From the NCBI RefSeq assembly GCF_011762045.1, contig NZ_JAASQS010000002.1, positions 62,001-126,000 of the forward strand: a stretch of DNA of 64,000 nt, written 5' to 3'. The notes under the pieces were generated by a model. That model saw only the letters and a list, made by a program, of their open reading frames with translations. It was not told the DNA's origin and did no database searches. How positions within the stretch are numbered: position 1 is the first letter of the stretch; the number at the start of each line of letters is the position of its first letter. Shown here piece after piece: positions 36,926 through 45,519 of the stretch. A program made the position numbers and the translations under genes. This DNA comes from Rhizomicrobium electricum (lineage in GTDB: Bacteria; Pseudomonadota; Alphaproteobacteria; Micropepsales; Micropepsaceae).

Positions 36926-37783
36926 TCAGTCGTAAATGCGGCCGCTCAGCCGGCTCGCCACGGCCCACCAGCCGGGATGGGCGGCGCGGATAGCCTCGGC
37001 CGCGCGGGCCGCGTGTGTGCCGTTTTCGAACAGACCGAAGCAGGTGGCGCCACTTCCCGACATCCGAGACAGAAGCGCGCCCTGTCCCGCGATGAAATCC
37101 AGCACGTCGCCGATCACCGGGGCGATCACCCGCGCCGGCGCTTCGAGGTCGTTGGCCGTGTCCTTCAGATAGGCGACGAGATCGTCCGCGCTCGCAAACT
37201 TGGGCGGCAGCGGCAGGCCGACGCCGCGACGCTCCTTGAGGGCACCGAACACCTTGCCGGTAGGCACCCCGACGCCGGGATTGACCAGCACGACGGCGAG
37301 GTCCGGCAGCGCCGGCAGTTCGGTGAGGATTTCGCCGCGTCCTTCCATCCACTGCGGCTGGCAGGTGATGCACACCGGAACGTCCGAGCCGAGGCTGGCG
37401 CCGATCTCCTGCAGCGCGGCGGTATCGAGGCCGAGGCCCCACAGCGCATTCAGTCCGCGCAGCGTCGCGGCGCAATCGGCCGAGCCGCCGCCGATGCCGG
37501 ACGCCACCGGCAGATTCTTGGTCAGGGTGATGTGCGCGCCTTTGGCGGCACCAAGCGCCGGTTCGAACACCCGCGCGGCCTTGACGACCAGGTTATCGTC
37601 GCCGGCCGACAGTTCCGCTCCGAACGGGCCGTCGATCGCAAGCGTCAACGCGTCGTCCGGCGCAAACGCGAGATCGTCGCCCGCCTCGGTGAACGCCACC
37701 AGACTTTGCAGCGCGTGGAAGCCGTCGGCGCGCTTGTCGCCGACGTGCAGGAACAGATTGATCTTGGCCGGCGCCCGCGCCAT
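36926..37783 (-). CDS. ispE: 4-diphosphocytidyl-2-C-methyl-D-erythritol kinase
   Basis: The 285-residue GHMP kinase phosphorylates CDP-methylerythritol in the MEP isoprenoid pathway. ATG 37783 (with a GTG at 37786 possible) begins MARAPAKINLFLHVGDKRADG, with the conserved KINL, and the ATP loop is LPVASGIGGGSADCAATL. The third motif GSGATCFGLF is near residue 255. Its start overlaps the stop of the upstream TPR gene, so the two are coupled; the ETF-QO gene precedes them. Confidence 0.96.
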   Translation of the reverse strand: MARAPAKINLFLHVGDKRADGFHALQSLVAFTEAGDDLAFAPDDALTLAIDGPFGAELSAGDDNLVVKAARVFEPALGAAKGAHITLTKNLPVASGIGGGSADCAATLRGLNALWGLGLDTAALQEIGASLGSDVPVCITCQPQWMEGRGEILTELPALPDLAVVLVNPGVGVPTGKVFGALKERRGVGLPLPPKFASADDLVAYLKDTANDLEAPARVIAPVIGDVLDFIAGQGALLSRMSGSGATCFGLFENGTHAARAAEAIRAAHPGWWAVASRLSGRIYD

Positions 37784-39459
37784 CACTCACCAGCGGTTTT
37801 AAGCTTCTTTTCGATCTTGGCCTTTTCGCCTGCGTCGGGCCCGAACGCAAGGGCATGGCTCCACTGGAATGTCGCATCGAGCTTGCGCCCGACCTTCCAA
37901 TAGGCATCGCCGAGATGGTCGTTGATGGTGGGATCGCCGGGCACGAGCTGCACCGCATCTTCGAGCGCGTCCACCGCATCTTCGAACCGTCCAAGACGGT
38001 AATAGGCCCAGCCGACGCTGTCGATGATGTAGCCGTTCTGCGGCGACAGCGCCCGCGCCTTCTCGAGCATCGTCAGCGCTTCCTTGACGTTCTTCTTCTG
38101 GTCGACCCAGCTATAGCCGAGATAGTTGAGAAGATCGGGTTCGTTGGGCGACAGCTTCAGGGCATCCTGAAGATCGGCTTCCGCCTTTTCCCAGCGGCCG
38201 GTTTCCTGCTCGGCGACGGCGCGCGCGTACAGCAGCGGCCAGCTTTTCTTGGACGGCTCGCCGAGCGAGGACAGCGCTCTATTGTAGGCATTCACGGCGT
38301 CGTCGTAGCGCTTGGCGGCGCGATAGGAATCGCCGAGCGCAGTCCAGGTCTCGAGATCGTTGGGATACGCTTTCGATAGCTTCTCGAGCCGGGCGATCGC
38401 CTCTTTGGACTTGTCGAGACGGGCGTAATCGACGGCGACGGCCACTTCCGTCATGCGATAGAACGGCGACGACGGCGAAACTTTTTCGTAGGCGGCGATC
38501 GCGTCCTCGAACTTGCCGAGCGCTTCGCAGCGGTTGGCCAGGAGGATGGTGGCGAGATCGAGCTTGGGATTGAGGTGCAGCGCCAGTTGCAGATACAGCA
38601 CCGAGATATCGCGATTGGCTTCGTCGTTGAGCGACGAGGCGATCCCGAACAGCGCTTCGGCGGCGCCGTCCTCGGCCCGCGGCGCGAAGGCATCGGGAAT
38701 CTGCCCGGCGGCGATGCGCGCCAGACCCGGCGTGGTCACGATGGTATAGCCGTTCTCCTCGGCGGCGCGTTCGTAAAGCTTCTTCGCCTCGGCGGCGCGG
38801 CCGTTGCGTTCGAGGAACTTGCCGTAGGCTTCGATCACCCGCGGGGTCGGTCCCGAGGCTTCGATCGACGCCAGATATGCGGCCGTGGCGCCGTCCTTGT
38901 CGCCGAGCAGTTCGGCCAGCATTCCTTCGTTGAAATAGGCAAGCCCGTCGGCGCTCTTCTGGGCGTGAAGCTGCTTGAAATCGGCCCGCGCGGTGGCGGC
39001 ATCACCCGCACCGGCCGCAGCCCATCCGTCGATCAGCGCGACCGTAAACGAGGTGAACGGCCCTTTGGCGGACTTGGCGATCTCTTCGCGCGCCTTCTTG
39101 TAGTCGTGCCTCTTCATCGCGGCGATGGCGAGCGTCAGACGCGCTGCGCGATCGTCGGGCGTCGCCACCACGAGGCGCTCGGCCAGTTTGGCGGCATCGT
39201 CCACCTCGCCGGCACTGGCGGCGTAGAAAAAGGCGTAGGTCAGGAGCTGCGGATTTTCGGGATCGCGCGACAGGGCCTGCTGGTACAGCTTGGCCGCTTC
39301 GGCATAGTCGTGATTGCCGGCAGCAAAACGGGCCGCGAGATAATCGCCGAGACTGGCGGCGATGTGGTCGCCGCTGTCGAAGCTTACGATCGTCTTCGCC
39401 GCGCTCGGCACTGGGGCCGCCAGGAACGACAGAGCGGCAATCAACGGGAGGATACGCAA
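37783..39459 (-). CDS. Secreted TPR-repeat protein
   Basis: The 558-residue protein has a signal peptide (MRILPLIAALSFLAAPVPSA) and about a dozen tetratricopeptide-like repeats, clearest at about residues 380-540 (ALGDSYRAAKRYDDAVNAYN and GWAYYRLGRFEDAVDALEDA). The alphaproteobacterial ETF-QO/TPR/ispE order is familiar. A role as a periplasmic scaffold for complex assembly is inferred, not shown. It lies 9 bp after the ETF-QO gene and overlaps ispE. Confidence 0.88.
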   Translation of the reverse strand: MRILPLIAALSFLAAPVPSAAKTIVSFDSGDHIAASLGDYLAARFAAGNHDYAEAAKLYQQALSRDPENPQLLTYAFFYAASAGEVDDAAKLAERLVVATPDDRAARLTLAIAAMKRHDYKKAREEIAKSAKGPFTSFTVALIDGWAAAGAGDAATARADFKQLHAQKSADGLAYFNEGMLAELLGDKDGATAAYLASIEASGPTPRVIEAYGKFLERNGRAAEAKKLYERAAEENGYTIVTTPGLARIAAGQIPDAFAPRAEDGAAEALFGIASSLNDEANRDISVLYLQLALHLNPKLDLATILLANRCEALGKFEDAIAAYEKVSPSSPFYRMTEVAVAVDYARLDKSKEAIARLEKLSKAYPNDLETWTALGDSYRAAKRYDDAVNAYNRALSSLGEPSKKSWPLLYARAVAEQETGRWEKAEADLQDALKLSPNEPDLLNYLGYSWVDQKKNVKEALTMLEKARALSPQNGYIIDSVGWAYYRLGRFEDAVDALEDAVQLVPGDPTINDHLGDAYWKVGRKLDATFQWSHALAFGPDAGEKAKIEKKLKTAGE

Positions 39460-39468
39460 TCCTGTCTC

Positions 39469-41097
39469 CTACATATTCGAGTAACGCGGGCCACCGCCGC
39501 CTTCGGGGGCTACCCAGGTAATGTTGTGCGATGGGTCCTTGATGTCGCAAGTCTTGCAGTGGACGCAGTTCGGCGCATTGATCTGAAACCGTCCCTCGAC
39601 AATCTCGTAGACACCCGCCGGACAATAGCGCTGCGCCGGCTCGTTATATTTAGGCAAATTCACCCTTACGGGAAGTGAAGGTTCGGTCAACAGGAGGTGA
39701 ACCGGCTGATCTTCCTCGTGGTTGGTGCCGGAAAGGTACACGCCGGACAGCCGGTCGAAGGTCAAGACCCCATCCGGCCTGGGATAGGCAATCGGCGGGG
39801 AATCCTTGGCCGGCACCAGGGTATCGGCATCTTCCCTTGCGTGGGCGAGCGTGCCGAACAGGCTGACGCCGAAAAGCTGGTTCGTCCACATGTCCAGCCC
39901 GCCCAAGGCGACGCCGGGGACGGTACCGAAACGCGACCACAGCGGCTTGACGTTCCGGACCAGCTTCAATTCCCGGTAGACGGCGCTGGTACGGTAGGCC
40001 GTTTCGTAAGCCTCGAGCGTGCCGCCGGCGCCCAGCGCGTCGAATGCCCCATCGGCCGCCAGCATCGCCGACGCCATCGCGTTATGCGTGCCTTTTATGC
40101 GCGGGACGTTCATGAATCCGGCGCCGCAGCCGATCAGCGCTCCGCCGGGGAAAGTGAGCTTCGGCACCGACTGGAACCCGCCCTCGCTGACCACGCGGGC
40201 GCCGTAATTGATCCGCTTGCCGCCTTCCAGCATCGGCCGGATCAGCGGGTGCAGCTTGAAGCGCTGGAATTCGTCGAACGGCGACAGGTTCGGATTCTTG
40301 TAGTCGAGATGGATCACCATCCCGATGGCGCAGAGCTGCTCGCCCCAATGATAGAGGAACGAGCCGCCGCCGGTGCGGTTGTCGAGCGGCCAGCCCATGG
40401 TGTGTTCGACCAGACCGCGCTGGTGCTTGGCCGGATCGATCTCCCACAATTCCTTGAGGCCGATGCCGTACTTCTGCACGCCGCGTCCCAGACCGAACCG
40501 TTCGATCAGGCGTTTGGTGAGATGGCCGCGCGCGCCTTCGGCGAACAGCGTGTATTTGGCACGCAATTCCATGCCGGGCGTGTAGGTGTCCTTGTGATGA
40601 CCGTCTTTGGCGACTCCGAAATCGCCGCTGACGACGCCCGCCACCGCACCGTCTTCATAGAGAATGTCGGCCGCGGGAAAACCGGGATAGATCTCCACCC
40701 CCAACGCTTCGGCCTGCCCACCGAGCCAGCGGCAGAGATTGGAGAGGCTCGCGATCTCCATGCCGTGATTGCTCATCAACGGCGGCATCAGGACGTTGGG
40801 GATGCGGAAGGCTCGCGTCTCGGTCAGATAGTGAAACCGGTCTTCGGTGACGGGCGTGTCGAGCGGAGCACCCTTCTGCCGCCAATCGGGGATCAGCGCG
40901 TTGAGGGCGACCGGGTCGATCACCGCGCCGGACAGAATGTGCGCCCCGATCTCGGCCCCCTTCTCCAGGAGGCAAACCGAGACCTCGCGGCCCGCCGCCG
41001 CCGCGCGCTGCTTGAGCCGGATCGCCGCAGCCAGACCTGCCGGCCCGCCGCCCACGATCACGACATCGAATTCCATGCTTTCGCGGCTATCGGTCAT
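39469..41097 (-). CDS. Electron transfer flavoprotein-ubiquinone oxidoreductase
   Basis: The 542-residue inner-membrane-associated flavoprotein passes electrons from ETF to ubiquinone. Motifs: FAD fold VVIVGGGPAGLAAAIRLKQ at the N-terminus, GAEIGAHILSGAVIDP, the ubiquinone-binding region around GMVIHLDYKNPNLSPFDEF, and a C-terminal 4Fe-4S domain with CPAGVYEIV and NCVHCKTCDIKDP. It is the first gene of an operon with the TPR gene and ispE, divergent from the uracil-DNA glycosylase gene. Confidence 0.97.
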   Translation of the reverse strand: MTDSRESMEFDVVIVGGGPAGLAAAIRLKQRAAAAGREVSVCLLEKGAEIGAHILSGAVIDPVALNALIPDWRQKGAPLDTPVTEDRFHYLTETRAFRIPNVLMPPLMSNHGMEIASLSNLCRWLGGQAEALGVEIYPGFPAADILYEDGAVAGVVSGDFGVAKDGHHKDTYTPGMELRAKYTLFAEGARGHLTKRLIERFGLGRGVQKYGIGLKELWEIDPAKHQRGLVEHTMGWPLDNRTGGGSFLYHWGEQLCAIGMVIHLDYKNPNLSPFDEFQRFKLHPLIRPMLEGGKRINYGARVVSEGGFQSVPKLTFPGGALIGCGAGFMNVPRIKGTHNAMASAMLAADGAFDALGAGGTLEAYETAYRTSAVYRELKLVRNVKPLWSRFGTVPGVALGGLDMWTNQLFGVSLFGTLAHAREDADTLVPAKDSPPIAYPRPDGVLTFDRLSGVYLSGTNHEEDQPVHLLLTEPSLPVRVNLPKYNEPAQRYCPAGVYEIVEGRFQINAPNCVHCKTCDIKDPSHNITWVAPEGGGGPRYSNM

Positions 41098-41191
41098 TTT
41101 CGGGTCATCCCACAGCTTTATGGGGCGGTCATGGCGCCCCGGTCAACCAAACGGGGTCGCGCCGGGCCGTTCCGTCCCGTATGCTGGGGGA

Positions 41192-42046
41192 ATGACGGAC
41201 CCGTTGAAAAACGATCCCCTTGCCGCCCTCGCCTGGCTGGTCGACTCCGGCGCGGACGAGACCATCGGCGAGGAGCCAATGAACCGGCTGGTGGCCAAGC
41301 CCGCCGCGCCCCTGCGCGCGCCGGAGGCTGAAGCGCCGCGTCCGATGCTGAAGCCGGCGTCGTCTTTTGCGGCGCCCCGTCCGGCCGCAGCGGCCCCGCT
41401 GCCGCTCGAAAACAACGACTCCATCGGCACCGCGCAGTCGCTCGCCGCGGCGGCTACCTCGCTCGCCGAGTTGAAGGCCGCCCTCGAAGGATTCGACGGC
41501 TGCGCGCTGAAAAAGAGCTGCGCCCATACCGTATTTGCCGACGGCAATCCGGCCTCGCGCATCATGTTCATCGGCGAAGCGCCGGGTGCGGAAGAAGACC
41601 GCCAGGGACTGCCGTTCGTCGGCCGCGCCGGCAAGCTGCTCGACAAGATGATGGCGTCGATCGAACTCGACCGGTCCACCGCCTACATCACCAACGTGCT
41701 CAACTGGCGCCCGCCGCAGAATCGCGATCCGTCGCCGGAAGAAGCGGCGATGTGCCTGCCCTTCCTGCGCCGCCACATCGAATTGGTGAATCCGGGAATC
41801 ATCATTCTTCTGGGAGCGGTCGCAGCGCGGCATGTGCTCGGTTTTTCCGAAGGCATCATGAAATTGCGCGGACGCTGGCTCGAGTATCGTGTCGGCGATG
41901 TAATGATCCCCGTGATCGCGACGTTGCATCCGGCCTATTTGCTGCGCCAGCCCTCGCATAAGAAACTCGCATGGCGCGATCTGCAGGCCGCAGAAAAGAA
42001 AATCGTTTCGCTCGGATTGCTTGAGAAGACCGCCTCAGTCCGCTAA
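41192..42046 (+). CDS. Family 4 uracil-DNA glycosylase
   Basis: The 284-residue protein removes uracil from DNA. ATG 41192 is the start ([20 protein letters not shown]). An acidic, Ala/Pro-rich N-terminal region (about 1-90) precedes the catalytic domain with [15 protein letters not shown] (part of the 4Fe-4S ligands), [44 protein letters not shown] and the C-terminal [14 protein letters not shown]. It is divergent from the ETF-QO gene and lies 24 bp upstream of the lytic transglycosylase gene. Confidence 0.95.
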   Translation: MTDPLKNDPLAALAWLVDSGADETIGEEPMNRLVAKPAAPLRAPEAEAPRPMLKPASSFAAPRPAAAAPLPLENNDSIGTAQSLAAAATSLAELKAALEGFDGCALKKSCAHTVFADGNPASRIMFIGEAPGAEEDRQGLPFVGRAGKLLDKMMASIELDRSTAYITNVLNWRPPQNRDPSPEEAAMCLPFLRRHIELVNPGIIILLGAVAARHVLGFSEGIMKLRGRWLEYRVGDVMIPVIATLHPAYLLRQPSHKKLAWRDLQAAEKKIVSLGLLEKTASVR

Positions 42047-42070
42047 CAAGACCCGGCCGGAGGGAACCCG

Positions 42071-43894
42071 ATGATCCGCCGTCTTGTCGTTGCATTTGCG
42101 TTGTTGTTCGTCGCGTGGCCCGCGTACGCGCAAAATCCTGCGCCGTCGCCGGGTCTGTCGCCGATTCAGCCCGCCGTGCTGTCGCCCGAAGACGTTGCGC
42201 GCTATCGCAAGATCATCGCCGCCGAGCGCGCCGGCAATTTCGCCACCGCCGCTGCGCTGTTCGATCAGATCGAAGACAAATCCCTTGAAGGCTACGTCAA
42301 GGCCGAGCACTACCTTTCTCCGAAAGGCAAGCGCACGCCCGTTACCACGCTGGTCGCGTGGCTGAAGGAATACGGCGAGCTGCCGATCGCCTCGCGCGTT
42401 CACAAGCTGGCCGAGCAGCGCGCCGTGGTGAAGAAGCGCGTCGGCAAGAAGCATCACCGCCGCACCGTAACCGTCGTGACGGCGAAGATCCCCGGTCTGC
42501 CGGGGGCGCCGCGCCGCGGTGGCGGCTATGAAGACGCCGACCTGCCGCCGCCGGCCGTGACCTCCGATGCGGCCCGCGCCGTTCTCGAGCAGATCCTGGC
42601 CGACATTAAATCGGATCAGCCCGATCTCGCCTACGCCGCGCTGCAATCCCTGACGGCCAAGAACATCGCGCCCGCCAGCGATATCGCCGCGCTGTCGCAG
42701 CGCATCTGCATGTCGTATCTCGCCGAAGGTCTCGACGAGCAGGCGTTCGCGCTCGGCGACAGCGCCGCTGCCGCGGGCCGCCAGTATGCGCCGCAACTCG
42801 ACTGGTGTGCAGGCCTCGCCGCCTTCCGTCTGCAGCGTTATCCCGATGCCGCCGCGCATTTCGAGCAGGTGGCGACCATCGCCTCCATTCCCAACTGGAA
42901 CCGCGGCGCCGCCGCATTCTGGGCCGCCCGTTCCTACATGCGCACCGGCGACGCCCAGCGCGTAGTCACGCTGTTGACCGTCGCCGCCCAGGCGCAGCCG
43001 ACGTTCTACGGCCTTCTGGCCGAGCGGATGCTGGGCCAAGACATCGAAACCGGCTTCGCCGATCCGGTCCTGACGCCCGGCGATTTCCAGCGGCTGATGC
43101 AGAACGGTCCCGCCCACCGCGCCGTGGCGCTGTGGCAGGTCGACGACAGCAAATACGATTACTACGTCAATACCGAACTCAATCGCGCGTTCGGCCAATC
43201 GGCCAAGCTGAATCTCGATGCCGCGTACGCCGCTTTGGCGCGCGCAATCGGCGTGCCGAACCTCGAACTGCGCGCCAGCGAGATCAGCTACGCGCACGGC
43301 CAGACCCTGACCGGCCTGTTCCCGATCCCGCCCTATTCGCCGACCGGCGGCTACACCATCGATCCCGCCTTGGTGCTCGCCTTCGTGCGCATCGAAACGC
43401 GCTTCCAGCCGGGCGCGGTGTCGCCCGTCGGCGCTATGGGCCTGATGCAGATCATGCCGCGCACGGCCCGCGAACTCGGCGGCGCCAGCGCCGAGGACGA
43501 CCTGCTCGATCCGTCCTACAACATGACTCTCGGCCAGCGTTATATCGCCCGCTGGCTGAAGCATTATCACGGCTCGATCGTGCAGACCGCGGCCGCCTAC
43601 AACGCCGGTCCCGGCAAGGTTTCGTCGTGGACCGCCGCGCGCGCCGGCAAGGAAGACGACTCCCTGATGTTCATCGAGAGCATGCGCGCGCCCGATACGC
43701 GCTCGTATGTGAAGCGGCTGCTCACCTATTACTGGATGTACAACCGGCGCAGCGACAAGCCGACGCCAAGTCTCGACGACACCGCGCGCGGTGGATGGCC
43801 GGTCTATCAGCCGCCGGCACAGTCTGCACCGCCGCCGCCTCCGCCCCCGACCTACGACGAGGACGACGACGATGGCAACGACACCACGTCTTGA
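42071..43894 (+). CDS. Lytic murein transglycosylase (Slt70-like)
   Basis: The 607-residue secreted enzyme has a signal peptide (MIRRLVVAFALLFVAWPAYAQ), a long helical superhelix domain (about 40-430) and a C-terminal SLT catalytic domain (about 435-580) with the catalytic glutamate in LVLAFVRIETRFQPGAVSPV, then GAMGLMQIMPRTARELGG and AAYNAGPGKVSSW. It cleaves peptidoglycan in the periplasm, giving anhydromuropeptides. The end is Pro- and Asp-rich. moaB begins inside its last codons (22 bp overlap). Confidence 0.94.
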   Translation: MIRRLVVAFALLFVAWPAYAQNPAPSPGLSPIQPAVLSPEDVARYRKIIAAERAGNFATAAALFDQIEDKSLEGYVKAEHYLSPKGKRTPVTTLVAWLKEYGELPIASRVHKLAEQRAVVKKRVGKKHHRRTVTVVTAKIPGLPGAPRRGGGYEDADLPPPAVTSDAARAVLEQILADIKSDQPDLAYAALQSLTAKNIAPASDIAALSQRICMSYLAEGLDEQAFALGDSAAAAGRQYAPQLDWCAGLAAFRLQRYPDAAAHFEQVATIASIPNWNRGAAAFWAARSYMRTGDAQRVVTLLTVAAQAQPTFYGLLAERMLGQDIETGFADPVLTPGDFQRLMQNGPAHRAVALWQVDDSKYDYYVNTELNRAFGQSAKLNLDAAYAALARAIGVPNLELRASEISYAHGQTLTGLFPIPPYSPTGGYTIDPALVLAFVRIETRFQPGAVSPVGAMGLMQIMPRTARELGGASAEDDLLDPSYNMTLGQRYIARWLKHYHGSIVQTAAAYNAGPGKVSSWTAARAGKEDDSLMFIESMRAPDTRSYVKRLLTYYWMYNRRSDKPTPSLDDTARGGWPVYQPPAQSAPPPPPPPTYDEDDDDGNDTTS

Positions 43895-44411
43895 TAACAC
43901 GCGGCCCTTTCTGCCGGTCCGCATCGCGGTGCTGACCGTTTCGGATACGCGCGACGCGTCGAACGACACGTCCGGCGACACGCTCGCCAAGCGCATTGCC
44001 GAGGCCGGTCATGTTCTCGCCGCCCGTGCGCTGGTGCGCGACGACAAGGCCGCCATCGCCAGCCAGGTCCTGACCTGGATCGCCGACCGGGACATCGATG
44101 TCGTGATTTCGACCGGCGGTACCGGCCTCACCGGCCGCGATGTCACGGTGGAGGCGCTCCGTCCGCTGTTCGAGAAGGAAATCGAAGGCTTTTCGGTGCT
44201 GTTCCACCAGATCAGCTCGACCACGGTCGGCACCTCGACCATGCAGTCGCGCGCCACGGCCGGCGTCGCGGGAGGTACCTATATCTTCGCCCTGCCCGGT
44301 TCGACCGGTGCCGTGAAGGACGGCTGGGACGGCATTCTGCGCTGGCAACTCGACAGCCGCCACCGCCCGTGCAATCTCGTCGAGATCATGCCGCGGCTGA
44401 ACGAGCGGTAG
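43872..44411 (+). CDS. moaB: Molybdenum cofactor biosynthesis protein MoaB
   Basis: The 179-residue protein starts at ATG 43872 (MATTPRLDNTRPFLPVRIAV), inside the end of the transglycosylase gene; GAGG is upstream. It has the MoCF/MogA-fold motifs VLTVSDTRDASNDTSGDTLA, VISTGGTGLTGRDVTVEAL and FALPGSTGAVKDGWDGI. MoaB adenylylates molybdopterin or acts with MogA-like enzymes in the cytosol. No other moa gene is in the window. Confidence 0.93.
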   Translation: MATTPRLDNTRPFLPVRIAVLTVSDTRDASNDTSGDTLAKRIAEAGHVLAARALVRDDKAAIASQVLTWIADRDIDVVISTGGTGLTGRDVTVEALRPLFEKEIEGFSVLFHQISSTTVGTSTMQSRATAGVAGGTYIFALPGSTGAVKDGWDGILRWQLDSRHRPCNLVEIMPRLNER

Positions 44412-44440
44412 GCCGAACGTCACGCCAGCGTTCGCATGCT

Positions 44441-44728
44441 CTACTTACGCTTGCGCTCCAAGGCCGCAGCGGTCGACTTCCGGAGATATTCTTCCATCTC
44501 TTCGCCGCTTTCGAAAATGATTGCCCTCCCCGCCTCGATATCGTCGATTCCGAGCTGCACGGCTTCGCGCAAGGCTTTCAGCTTGGCGGCGTTTTCGGCT
44601 TCCTGCTGCTCGACAAGACGCAGGCCTTCGCGCATGACTTCGCTGGCGTTCTGATAGCGCCCCGACGCCACCATCTTCTCGACGAATTTGGCTTGGCGAT
44701 CGGTCAGTACGACGTTGCGCGTGGGCAT
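44441..44728 (-). CDS. ParD-like antitoxin without adjacent toxin
   Basis: The 95-residue protein begins MPTRNVVLTDRQAKFVEKMV (ATG 44728) and has ASGRYQNASEVMREGLRLVE, the ribbon-helix-helix and helix of ParD antitoxins. The C-terminal part (about 50-95) is longer than usual. In ParDE loci the ParE toxin gene follows the antitoxin; here the downstream side is occupied within 30 bp by the end of moaB, so no toxin gene fits. An in-frame ATG at 44761 lies in an inverted repeat and is not favoured. It is either a solitary regulator or the remnant of a lost pair. Confidence 0.85.
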   Translation of the reverse strand: MPTRNVVLTDRQAKFVEKMVASGRYQNASEVMREGLRLVEQQEAENAAKLKALREAVQLGIDDIEAGRAIIFESGEEMEEYLRKSTAAALERKRK

Positions 44729-44754
44729 GGCTTTTCCCGGCGGGCTTTGCTTTG

Positions 44755-44771
44755 TTGGCATAATATGCCAA
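44755..44771. promoter_or_regulatory. Candidate operator of the ParD-like gene
   Basis: TTGGCATA-A-TATGCCAA is a perfect 8-bp inverted repeat around one base, 26 bp upstream of the antitoxin start. ParD-type proteins repress their own promoters through such sites. The AT-rich centre could contain the -10 of the minus-strand promoter. Confidence 0.6.
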
Positions 44772-44864
44772 TGCCCCGGTGCTGTCCACCGCGTCGTTCC
44801 GCAATTGGCGCTCCGGGCTGCTAACGCCTACACTGGCACCCTGCCGAAGTATTCGAGGAACAGC

Positions 44865-45515
44865 ATGCATTTTCCCGCCGGTTTGTGGCCCATCGGCTTG
44901 TGGCCCGCCTTTGTGACGTTGTTCGTGACCCTCGGTCCGATCGACGGCGCGGCGATCTTCTCGACGCTGACCGCCGACATGTCGAAAAAGGAACGCGCCC
45001 GCACGGCGCTGCGTACGGTCATTATCGCCGGTGCGATGCTGCTGATTTTCGCCTTCGGCGGCAGTGCGTTGCTCGGCGTGCTCAGCGTGTCGCTGCCGGC
45101 GTTCCAGGTGGCGGGCGGCATCCTGCTGTTCATGCAGGCCTTGAGCCTGATGTTCTCGAGCCCCGGCATGTCGTCGATCGACGAGCACGAGCAAGCCGAA
45201 GCCGCCCAGCGCCGCGACATCGCCGTATTCCCGCTTGCCTTCCCGCTGTTCGCCGGACCGGGCAGTTTTTCCGCGACGGTGCTGTTGATGGGCCGCGCCG
45301 CGACCTGGGTCGAGCGCGCCGAGATCGTCGCCGTGGTGCTCGTCTGTCTCTTGATCACCTATCTCTGCATGCGCCTGTCCGACCCGCTGATGCGCCTCCT
45401 CGGCCGCACCGGCTCCGACGTGGTCGGCCGCATCTCCGGCGTGCTGCTGGCGGCGCTGGCGGTACAGTTCGTGTTCGACGGCATCCACAGTTCGGGATTG
45501 CTGGGAGCGCTCTAG
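44865..45515 (+). CDS. MarC family membrane protein
   Basis: The 216-residue protein has six membrane spans in the MarC order: an N-terminal FVTLFVTLGPIDGAAIFSTL (the GP motif), a central GGILLFMQALSLMF and a second half with VFPLAFPLFAGPGSFSATVL. ATG 44865 has GAGGA upstream. The name is historical; transport function is not proven for the family. It ends 5 bp before the stop of the convergent serine hydrolase gene. Confidence 0.92.
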   Translation: MHFPAGLWPIGLWPAFVTLFVTLGPIDGAAIFSTLTADMSKKERARTALRTVIIAGAMLLIFAFGGSALLGVLSVSLPAFQVAGGILLFMQALSLMFSSPGMSSIDEHEQAEAAQRRDIAVFPLAFPLFAGPGSFSATVLLMGRAATWVERAEIVAVVLVCLLITYLCMRLSDPLMRLLGRTGSDVVGRISGVLLAALAVQFVFDGIHSSGLLGAL

Positions 45516-45519
45516 TCTT

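Noticed and set aside
42035..43996. A 653-codon open frame on the minus strand opposite the lytic transglycosylase gene
   Set aside because: It is the reverse reading of a gene with a signal peptide and SLT domain; composition is Arg/Gly/His-rich and there is no ribosome binding site.
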